Assembly: GCA_937959395.1 (NCBI GenBank)
Contig: CALGLR010000057.1
Span: 16,474-80,473 of the forward strand
DNA length: 64,000 nucleotides
Direction: 5' to 3'
DNA from: an uncultured Flavobacteriaceae bacterium
Lineage (GTDB): Bacteria; Bacteroidota; Bacteroidia; Flavobacteriales; Flavobacteriaceae
The translations under genes and the position numbers were made by a program. The notes below the pieces were generated by a model. The model saw only the letters and a program-made list of their open reading frames with translations. It had not been told where the DNA came from and ran no database searches. Of the stretch, positions 53,272 to 60,674 are shown piece after piece. Each line of letters opens with the position of its first letter. Positions within the stretch are counted from its first letter, which is position 1.

Positions 53272-55407
53272 ATGAGACTATTAGAAAAATTCCAAAGAAC
53301 AGTTTCTTTACTCCTTTTAAAAGGAAAAGGAAATAAGATATTATGTTGTGTTATTTTATTACTTAATTCTATATGTTATTCTCAAACAACAGTGAATTCT
53401 TTGAGTGCTTTAAAGCCTTATCTTAATGACAATAATGTTGATGTGAAATTGGCTCCAGGCACATATTGGATAACAGGCGATGATATTAGAGATGGTTTAT
53501 TTGATGATGAAATTGAAATATTTGGTAGAAGTTCTAAAGGGTTACTGATATTTGAAGGAAATAATAGTATTTACGATTTTACAGGCGTAACAATTAATGT
53601 AGATACAGAAGTTTTTGAAGCTCATGGGTCTGGATATCAAGTTTATGAGGTACATACTGTAGGGAATAATAATGTTATTAAAAATTTGACATTAGTAGAT
53701 GTAGGATCTGTTGATGATTTCCCTCCAGGAGGAGCGAATAGTATTGTTATGGATGGTGAAGGTAACAGAATTGAAGGTTTTCATGTTACTACAAAAGGGT
53801 CATTTCCATATGGGTATGGTGATGCTTTTGGTAAAGGAGGGTCAGGTAATACTATTGGACATAAAAAGCATAGTGCTTGTTTAATTCGTGGCGAATCTAA
53901 TCATTTAAAAAATTCGACATTTATTCATAGAGCTTATGGACATTGTATCTATATGCAAGCAGCAAGCAATCCAATTATTGAGGGATGTAATGTTGAAGGA
54001 GAAATGCGAAGTACAGATGATATGCTTGCAGAAGAAGGAACAGGTTCTCCTGCAGATGATATAGATTTTATGACAACTTGGGGGTATAGGTTGCCGCCAG
54101 GTTATATGATGAGTACAGGAGAAGCTGGTATTCGTGCTTATAATGCAGGAGAAACAATTATAAATGGTGTTGAATATAGTAGGGGAACATCTAATCCAAC
54201 CGTTTTAAATTGTACCATAAAATATATGAGAACAGGTGTAACTATTGCACATGCTTCTGGTACAAAATATGTAGAAGGTTGTGTTGCTATAGGATGTGAA
54301 AATGGTTTTTCACTTGGATCAGGAACACTTATTAATTGTAGTGCAGATTGTACTTATGGACCAGTATATGCATCTACTTATCAAAATGATAGAGATTTTA
54401 ATGCAGAGATTACAGTCTTGCCAGCAATAGACCCTTATTATAATGGCAACAAAACCTTAGCTTATGTTGGAGGTCGTGGACATAATATTACCTTATATGG
54501 AGGTGATTCTAACATACCGCAGGATTACACAATTAAAATAGGTGGTGATAAAAATAATATTCGCATGCTGAATGGGAATTTATCAAATCAAAATAATTTT
54601 ACAGCGAGTGATGTCAATCTAGAAAACCGTACTAATGTCCCAATTGTAATTGTATCGGGAAGTGAAGAAAATGATATAATTACATGTGGAGAGGTAACCG
54701 ATAATGGTTCTAATAATACTATCTCATATTCTAATGATTGTGAACCTTTAGTTTGCAATAATCACGATGCTTTTTCAGTAATAGAAGCGGAAGATTATTG
54801 TGAACAGGAAGGTATTCAAACGGTAAATGCAAATTCAATAGTTGGTTATGTAAATGATGGCGATTGGTTAAAGTATGAAGGGGTTAATTTTGGAAATGGT
54901 GCGAATTCAGTTTCTGCATTAGTATCCAGTGGAAATATAGGCGGGAATATAGAAATAAGACAAGGAAGTACTACGGGAAATTTACTAGGGATATTAGAGG
55001 TTGAGAATACAGGTTCATGGACAACTTGGGAAACGGTTTCAACAAATGTTTCTTCGGTAAATGGAGAACAGGATATTTATTTAGTCTTCTCAGGTGGGGA
55101 TGGCTATTTATTAGATGTTGATAATTTTCAGTTCTCTAATGAAACATTAAGTACTAATACAACCACTTATACAGAACAAGTGTCAAAGTTGCTTATATAT
55201 CCAAACCCTGTAAGCGCAACAACCACTATTCAAAATGCAGCAGGTTTAATCTTGAATGTGTATGATCTGAATGGTAGTGTAGTATTCACTCAAATTATTT
55301 ATAACGAAAGTGAAATTATTAATTTAAGTGGCTTAGCTACAGGGATCTATTTTGGAAAAGTTAATAGAGAAAAGTCGATATCTGCTGTGAAATTAATAAA
55401 AAAATAA
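53272..55407 (+). CDS. Secreted parallel beta-helix lyase-like protein with CBM6 and T9SS tail
   Basis: The 711-residue protein has a signal peptide ending near CYSQ (about residue 39) and a right-handed beta-helix region (about 40-490) with repeating turns, for example VIKNLTLVDVGSVDDFPPGG, NHLKNSTFIHRAYGHCIYMQ and NPTVLNCTIKYMRTGV. A CBM6 domain (about 500-625) and a T9SS tail (IYPNPVSATT) follow. Beta-helix proteins of this kind include pectate, alginate and chondroitin lyases. I cannot assign a catalytic set. The CBM6 DNA is nearly identical to that of the next gene. It lies 26 bp after the alginate-lyase-type gene, in one transcription unit. Confidence 0.78.
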   Translation: MRLLEKFQRTVSLLLLKGKGNKILCCVILLLNSICYSQTTVNSLSALKPYLNDNNVDVKLAPGTYWITGDDIRDGLFDDEIEIFGRSSKGLLIFEGNNSIYDFTGVTINVDTEVFEAHGSGYQVYEVHTVGNNNVIKNLTLVDVGSVDDFPPGGANSIVMDGEGNRIEGFHVTTKGSFPYGYGDAFGKGGSGNTIGHKKHSACLIRGESNHLKNSTFIHRAYGHCIYMQAASNPIIEGCNVEGEMRSTDDMLAEEGTGSPADDIDFMTTWGYRLPPGYMMSTGEAGIRAYNAGETIINGVEYSRGTSNPTVLNCTIKYMRTGVTIAHASGTKYVEGCVAIGCENGFSLGSGTLINCSADCTYGPVYASTYQNDRDFNAEITVLPAIDPYYNGNKTLAYVGGRGHNITLYGGDSNIPQDYTIKIGGDKNNIRMLNGNLSNQNNFTASDVNLENRTNVPIVIVSGSEENDIITCGEVTDNGSNNTISYSNDCEPLVCNNHDAFSVIEAEDYCEQEGIQTVNANSIVGYVNDGDWLKYEGVNFGNGANSVSALVSSGNIGGNIEIRQGSTTGNLLGILEVENTGSWTTWETVSTNVSSVNGEQDIYLVFSGGDGYLLDVDNFQFSNETLSTNTTTYTEQVSKLLIYPNPVSATTTIQNAAGLILNVYDLNGSVVFTQIIYNESEIINLSGLATGIYFGKVNREKSISAVKLIKK
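54766..55180 (+). repeat. 415-bp CBM6-coding repeat, copy 1
   Basis: This stretch codes for the CBM6 domain and the start of the following linker in the 711-residue protein. It matches 56284-56698 with only about fifteen scattered base differences and no indels. The catalytic parts before it and the T9SS tails after it are far more divergent. Confidence 0.93.
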
Positions 55408-55452
55408 AGGAGTATTGCCCTAGTTAAATAATTAATTAAATTCTTTTAAATT

Positions 55453-56925
55453 ATGAAAAAATTATTATGTTTTTGTGTATTAACACTATGCTTCGGGTTA
55501 GTTACCACTTCGAATGGACAAGATCTATTAACCCATGATTTTAATGACGGTACTCTAGGACCATTAGAGTCTACTAATCTAAACAGGATGACCTTTAGAG
55601 ATGGAACTCTTGAATGTACATGGAAACCGAGTGATTATACTGGTACTGGAACGTCTTCCAAAAAAACAGAATTTAGGGCTGATGATAATGGCTATGAATT
55701 CAGACAGGAATTTTGGACAGGTTTTAATGTTAAAGTTCACGACGATGTATTCGAAATCAATACCAATAATGATATGTCTTTCATGCAGATTTGGGGTTTT
55801 GATGAAACGGGAGCTAACCATTATGCTATGCTTAAATTCGATGGTCGCAACGGTGGCGCACTGACTTGGTATCATCGAAATGGTGGAGGCTCTGCAGGAA
55901 AGGCCAATTTTCTTGTCTATCCTAATTTTCCACGAAATAGATTTGTAGATATTATCATTCATGTTAAATTAAGCAGTAATGGAGGTATTGTTCAGATTTG
56001 GGCAGATGGTGTTCTAAAATTAGACATCTCTGGCCAAAATATGGGCTGGGGTGAAATGAATGCTAATGGTCAGATTAATAATTCGTATTCAACACCAGGT
56101 TCATGGGGTATGTATAACTATCGTAATGTAGGAGGTTATGAGCAAACATATGATTCAAACAGTCATTATTTCGATGGATATCTAGATGGAGAAACCAGAA
56201 CAGTAACTTATGATAATTTGACGCTTTGGAATGGATCAAACGGATATGATATCGTAAATCCAGCAGATAATTGTGGTGGTTTTGATGCCTTTTCAGTAAT
56301 AGAAGCGGAAGATTATTGTGAACATGAAGGTATTCAAACGGTTAATGCAAATTCAATAGTTGGTTATGTAAATGATGGCGATTGGCTAAAGTATGAAGGG
56401 GTTAATTTTGGAAATGGTGCAAATTCAGTTTCTGCATTAGTATCCAGTGGAAATATAGGCGGGAATATAGAAATAAGACAAGGAAGTATTACGGGCAATT
56501 TACTAGGGATATTAGAGGTTGAGAATACAGGTTCATGGACAACTTGGGAAACGGTTTCAACAAATGTTTCTTCGGTAAATGGAGAACAGGATATTTATTT
56601 AGTCTTCTCAGGTGGGGATGGCTATTTATTAGATGTAGATAACTTTCAGTTTTCTAATGAAACATTAAGCACTAATACAGCTACTTATATAGAACAAGCA
56701 ACGGAAGTGGTTATATATCCAAATCCAATAAGTTCTAAAGCAACACTAAAAAATGCAGAGAATTCAAACCTTCGTATTTACGATATGAATGGAAGAGTTG
56801 TATTTACAAAGTTTATTTCAAGTGAAAAGGAAGACGTTAATTTAAGTGAATTATCTACAGGTATATACTATGCTGAAATAGCTAATAATCTAAGGAAATC
56901 AGTAATCAAAATTATAAGAAACTAA
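55453..56925 (+). CDS. Secreted jelly-roll polysaccharide lyase-like protein with CBM6 and T9SS tail
   Basis: The 490-residue protein has a signal peptide ending near SNGQ (about residue 23) and a beta-jelly-roll domain (about 25-265) resembling heparin-lyase-I-type polysaccharide lyases (PF14099-like), with SKKTEFRADDNGYEFRQEFW and later YDSNSHYFDGYLDGETRTVT. A CBM6 domain (about 275-400) and a T9SS tail (IYPNPISSKA) follow. It probably acts on the same uronic-acid polymer as its neighbours; the exact family is uncertain. It lies 45 bp after the beta-helix gene. Its CBM6 module is nearly identical in DNA to that of the upstream gene, which points to recent module copying. Confidence 0.78.
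   Translation: MKKLLCFCVLTLCFGLVTTSNGQDLLTHDFNDGTLGPLESTNLNRMTFRDGTLECTWKPSDYTGTGTSSKKTEFRADDNGYEFRQEFWTGFNVKVHDDVFEINTNNDMSFMQIWGFDETGANHYAMLKFDGRNGGALTWYHRNGGGSAGKANFLVYPNFPRNRFVDIIIHVKLSSNGGIVQIWADGVLKLDISGQNMGWGEMNANGQINNSYSTPGSWGMYNYRNVGGYEQTYDSNSHYFDGYLDGETRTVTYDNLTLWNGSNGYDIVNPADNCGGFDAFSVIEAEDYCEHEGIQTVNANSIVGYVNDGDWLKYEGVNFGNGANSVSALVSSGNIGGNIEIRQGSITGNLLGILEVENTGSWTTWETVSTNVSSVNGEQDIYLVFSGGDGYLLDVDNFQFSNETLSTNTATYIEQATEVVIYPNPISSKATLKNAENSNLRIYDMNGRVVFTKFISSEKEDVNLSELSTGIYYAEIANNLRKSVIKIIRN
56284..56698 (+). repeat. 415-bp CBM6-coding repeat, copy 2
   Basis: This is the partner of 54766-55180, with the same orientation and length. It codes for the CBM6 domain of the 490-residue protein. 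Differences from copy 1 are mostly third-position changes. Confidence 0.93.
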
Positions 56926-56970
56926 TAGATCTTTAAAACCTATTGATACGCTAAAATGTAAAATTGAAAC

Positions 56971-57252
56971 ATGAAGAAAAACTATTTTTTTATCATGATT
57001 ACTATGATGACATCATCTTCATCATCATTATTTTATTAAGTAAACGAACAAATAGTTGTCAATTCATTAGCTGAATTTCGTACAGTTGTAGAAAATAGCA
57101 ATCAAGAAATAATATTAGAAGCAGGTGACTATTATCTCGAAGATTTAGTCAGCAATTCAAGAGTTATTAATTGTTCTGGATCTAATAATACGATTGATAT
57201 GACAGGAGTGCGAATTAATACCTTGATTGGTTCTATTCGAGAAGTTTATTAA
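56971..57252 (+). pseudogene. N-terminal remnant of a beta-helix lyase-like gene
   Basis: The ATG at 56971 opens a signal-peptide-like stretch (MKKNYFFIMITMM) stopped by TAA at codon 23. The same frame then continues to 57252 with NEQIVVNSLAEFRTVVENSN and later GSNNTIDMTGVRINTLIGSI. This resembles the N-terminus of the 711-residue beta-helix protein (TTVNSLSALK and NNSIYDFTGVTINV). The rest of the gene is missing; the terminator at 57296 follows. It is a truncated, nonsense-carrying relic, 45 bp downstream of the jelly-roll lyase gene. Confidence 0.75.
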
Positions 57253-57295
57253 AAAATAGACAATACTAAGCCCTAGTTTAGATACACATTTAGTG

Positions 57296-57330
57296 AAACC
57301 GAATTCAGATTAATTCGGTTTCGTTTTTTA
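57296..57330 (+). terminator. Rho-independent terminator at the end of the lyase cluster
   Basis: Perfect 9-bp arms AAACCGAAT/ATTCGGTTT flank an 8-nt loop and are followed by CGTTTTTTA. It marks the 3' end of the plus-strand lyase unit, just after the beta-helix remnant. It may also serve the convergent minus-strand gene whose stop codon overlaps its end. Confidence 0.88.
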
Positions 57331-58539
57331 TATTAAAGTAGTTATAACTTGTACTTCGTTATGTAAAGTTTTATGAACGGGACATTTATCAGCTATTTGT
57401 AAAATTCTTTTAATTTGATCTTCATTAAGTTCTCCTTTTAGTTTTATCTCCCGATTAAAAGTATCTATTTTCGACGATTTATCTTCGCAATTTTCACAAT
57501 CTGTTGCATGCATTTTTCCATAACTAGTATGTACTTCTATGTTTTGCAAATCCCATCCTTTCCGTTTTACATACATTTGTACTGTCATTGCCGTACATGC
57601 TGAAAGACCAGCAGATACTAATTCGTATGGAGAAGGACCATAATCATTGCCTTCATAACTAATAGGCTCATCTGCAATTAGATAATGATTGCCAACTTTC
57701 ATTTGAGTGGTAAATCCATCAGCTTTATCTAAACTAGCAATGACTTGATGATGTGTGTTTAAACGTTCTAATTCAGGAATTTCTACATAACGTTTTGCCC
57801 AATTAGAGATCACATTCCCTACATATTTAGAATCTTCTTTATTCATTAATAAATGATCAGCTCCATCAATAGAAATAAAACTTTTTGGATGAGATGCTGC
57901 TTTATATATTTCTTCAGCATTTTTTATACTTACAGTACGATCTTGAGGAGAATGTATAACTAATAAGGCCTTTTTTATATGTTTTACCACTTCTGGAAGT
58001 GATTTCGTTTCTAAATCATCTAAAAACTGTTTTTTTATAGTAAAATCTCGACCACTTAAATTAATAATGGCTTTTCCATTTGCTTTAATCTCTTCTATGC
58101 TACTACGTAATAAATGTTGCACATGCTGCGGATTAGAAGGTGCACCAATAGTTGCTATAGCTTTTATTGATTCAATTTGAGAAGCTGCAAAAATAGAAGC
58201 CGCACCACCTAATGAATGTCCTATAATTAAAGAGGGAGCTTTATAATTGTCTTTTAAAAAATCAGAAGCACTTATTAAATCATTTACATTTCCAGAAAAA
58301 TTAGTGTCTTCAAAATCACCTTCACTTTCTCCTAAACCTGTAAAGTCAAAGCGCAAAACACCAAACCCATTTTTTGTAAGTGCTCTACTTATATTTTTTA
58401 CTGCAGAAAGGTTTTTATTACAGGTAAAACAGTGTGCGAAAATCGCATAATTATGAGGGCTTTGATTTGTAGGTAATTCTATACGTCCAACTAATTCTTG
58501 ATTTTCGTTATTACGAAATATTACTTTTTTTATAGCCAT
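57328..58539 (-). CDS. Alpha/beta hydrolase-OsmC fusion protein
   Basis: The 403-residue protein joins an alpha/beta hydrolase (about 1-255) to an OsmC-like domain (about 265-403). The hydrolase part has nucleophile Ser109 in GHSLGG and later the His in GADHLLM. The OsmC part has its two redox cysteines in SACTAM and DKCPVHKTL. OsmC domains reduce organic hydroperoxides using thiols. This fusion is a recognised bacterial architecture, although the hydrolase substrate is unknown. Residues 126-140 and the lid are ordinary. It lies 69 bp downstream of the YdeI-like gene on the same strand. Confidence 0.9.
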   Translation of the reverse strand: MAIKKVIFRNNENQELVGRIELPTNQSPHNYAIFAHCFTCNKNLSAVKNISRALTKNGFGVLRFDFTGLGESEGDFEDTNFSGNVNDLISASDFLKDNYKAPSLIIGHSLGGAASIFAASQIESIKAIATIGAPSNPQHVQHLLRSSIEEIKANGKAIINLSGRDFTIKKQFLDDLETKSLPEVVKHIKKALLVIHSPQDRTVSIKNAEEIYKAASHPKSFISIDGADHLLMNKEDSKYVGNVISNWAKRYVEIPELERLNTHHQVIASLDKADGFTTQMKVGNHYLIADEPISYEGNDYGPSPYELVSAGLSACTAMTVQMYVKRKGWDLQNIEVHTSYGKMHATDCENCEDKSSKIDTFNREIKLKGELNEDQIKRILQIADKCPVHKTLHNEVQVITTLI

Positions 58540-58608
58540 TATGATAGATATATTAGATATTATTCTGTCGAAATGTTTTTAGAATACTTTCCTTCTGAAA
58601 AATTAATA

Positions 58609-59184
58609 TTACCAGTTTCCTCTAGACTTAATATTATCATTACAGAGTCTAATAATTTCTAATATTCGATTATGTCTTGTTTGTTCTCTTTTTGCTTGGT
58701 TTAACCAATAGAGGTAACTCTTTTTATATGAAGGTGCAAAGTTTTTATAATTACTAAATGCTATTTTGTTTGAGTTGAATTGGTGTTGTAAATCATCAGG
58801 TATTATTAAATTCTCAACCGCATCTAAAGCGGTCCAAGAACCATTTTTTTTACCTAATTTAATTATAGCGAAACCACTCTCATGCATTAAATTATTTGTA
58901 GTTAATTCTAAAATATACCTTTTGTTTAAAGCGCTCCAAACACTTTTAGGATTTCGTTTACAGAAATACTGTCTACGTTTTCCATTACCAAGACTTTTTA
59001 CTGTAGAATCAATCCAACCAAAGCATAAGGCTACCTTAACAGCTTCTTCCCATCGCATGGATTCTTCTTCATTTTCAACTTTATAAAAGATGAGGTAAAC
59101 CCCAGTATCTAATTCGTAGTTTTGAGATAGCCATGATCGCCATTCTAAATCATTTTTAAAATAAAGTTCAGGTCGTGTAGACAT
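58609..59184 (-). CDS. YdeI/OmpD-associated family protein
   Basis: The 191-residue cytoplasmic protein carries the family blocks FKNDLEWRSWLSQNYELDTG, EEAVKVALCFGWIDSTVKSL and RNPKSVWSALNKRYI, with an aromatic C-terminal end (YKKSYLYWLNQAKREQTRHN). YdeI-like proteins are linked to resistance to host defence peptides or other stresses in enterobacteria, but the mechanism is unclear. It starts 8 bp after the M28 peptidase gene, so it is probably cotranscribed with it and perhaps with the hydrolase/OsmC gene. Confidence 0.85.
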   Translation of the reverse strand: MSTRPELYFKNDLEWRSWLSQNYELDTGVYLIFYKVENEEESMRWEEAVKVALCFGWIDSTVKSLGNGKRRQYFCKRNPKSVWSALNKRYILELTTNNLMHESGFAIIKLGKKNGSWTALDAVENLIIPDDLQHQFNSNKIAFSNYKNFAPSYKKSYLYWLNQAKREQTRHNRILEIIRLCNDNIKSRGNW

Positions 59185-59192
59185 TTGAAAAT

Positions 59193-60524
59193 TTATCTAA
59201 ATGTTTTATTAGGAAAAACAATCATGCTTTCTACTCCATTTTGGCCTACAGAAGCCACACCAAAGAAAAAGTTATCGATTACGATTCCTTTTAATAAAAA
59301 TTCTGAAACATCCCCAACATAACGACTGTTATCCCAAGTAGGAGATGTCGTATCTCTCCAATATATTTTATAGCCTTTAGCACCTTTAATTTTATCCCAT
59401 TTAAATTTAGCAGAAGCTTCTACAATACCGCCAATAGCAACGTTAGAAGGCGCAGGAGGTGCTTCAGCCAAACTTGCTAAGTTAATAGCATTTACTGCAG
59501 TTAATTTTTTCGTGTAGCCAAAATTAACATGTTCAACAACATCTCCATATTTAATACCATTCTCTTCTCTAATATCTTGGTGTTGTTGTGTGTAATTTTC
59601 ATGAGCTTCCATAATACGAATACCAGCATAACCTAAGTCATTAAAAGGTCTGTGGTGTCCGCCACGACCAAAACGGTCTAATCTATAGACCATCATAGGG
59701 TTCATTTCTGGCATGTAGTTTTTAGTTGTTGTATAAATGTAACGGGCTAATTGTCTTGAAATACCATCAACTTCACCACCATAAAAACGACGTTGTTTTC
59801 GTTCTTTTTCAGTTTCGGTTTGAGGAACAGGTTCAGAAAATATTCTAAAAGTACGATTGTCTATAACACCATCGACCCCTTTTATATTTCCAATCATATC
59901 GTTATTTAGAATACCTATAATATCCCATCCTTTATCTTTTGCGTATTTTGCTAATCCGGCACCACCAAATAGTCCTTGCTCTTCTCCAGAAAGGCCAACA
60001 TAAATAATACTATTTTCAAATTTATATTTACTTAAAACTCGAGCAGCTTCAATAGTTCCAGCCATACCTGAAGCATTATCATTTGCTCCTGGAGCATCTG
60101 TTGTAAAATCCATAGTATCGCTAGCTCTAGAATCAATATCTCCACTCATAATAATAAAGCGATTAGGATATTTTGTGCCTTTTTGAATGGCAACAACATT
60201 TACAACCCATGCATCATGAGGAACACGACGATTACCTTCTTTAGTTACAAAATCTTTTTGATAAAAAGCATCAATACAATTATTACATTTCTTAGATATA
60301 GATTCGAACTCGGCTTTAATCCAACGTCTTGCAGCTCCAATACCACGAGTGTTAGAAATAGTGTCGCTAAAGGTATTACGTGTACCAAAATTTGCTAAAG
60401 TTTGTACATCGTTTTTTAAACGTTTTTCAGAAACCGAATCTATAATATCATAGAGTTTCATGTTTGTTTGAGCAGAAATTGATAATGACACTAGGAGTAG
60501 GGCGAGGGAAATACACTTTTTCAT
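59193..60524 (-). CDS. Secreted M28 family zinc aminopeptidase-like protein
   Basis: The 443-residue protein has a signal peptide ending at ISAQ (about residue 19) and an M28 domain. The metal-binding blocks are SGDIDSR, where the usual His-x-Asp has Asp in place of His; then APGANDNASG (Asp ligand), GLSGEEQG (the catalytic and ligand Glu pair), NNDMIGN and a late His. A fibronectin-type-III-like domain forms the C-terminus (about 350-440: PPAPSNVAIGG, KGYKIYWRDTT). It should remove N-terminal residues from peptides outside the inner membrane. The ligand change may be a family variant. It heads a minus-strand unit with the YdeI-like gene. Confidence 0.85.
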   Translation of the reverse strand: MKKCISLALLLVSLSISAQTNMKLYDIIDSVSEKRLKNDVQTLANFGTRNTFSDTISNTRGIGAARRWIKAEFESISKKCNNCIDAFYQKDFVTKEGNRRVPHDAWVVNVVAIQKGTKYPNRFIIMSGDIDSRASDTMDFTTDAPGANDNASGMAGTIEAARVLSKYKFENSIIYVGLSGEEQGLFGGAGLAKYAKDKGWDIIGILNNDMIGNIKGVDGVIDNRTFRIFSEPVPQTETEKERKQRRFYGGEVDGISRQLARYIYTTTKNYMPEMNPMMVYRLDRFGRGGHHRPFNDLGYAGIRIMEAHENYTQQHQDIREENGIKYGDVVEHVNFGYTKKLTAVNAINLASLAEAPPAPSNVAIGGIVEASAKFKWDKIKGAKGYKIYWRDTTSPTWDNSRYVGDVSEFLLKGIVIDNFFFGVASVGQNGVESMIVFPNKTFR

Positions 60525-60674
60525 CAGATTTTTTTCTCTAAAGTACTAATAATAGTGAATAGACGTAAAAATAATTTAAACAAATTTATTTGTTATGATA
60601 TTAAGATTAATTATAGTATAAAGTTCTTTAAACATTTCAAAACGTCGTTTATAAAATAACGTTCTTAATACTAG

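Noticed and set aside
55579..55962. 127-codon minus-strand ORF inside the jelly-roll lyase gene
   Set aside because: It lies fully antisense to a gene with a signal peptide, CBM6 and T9SS tail, and its translation has no plausible domain.
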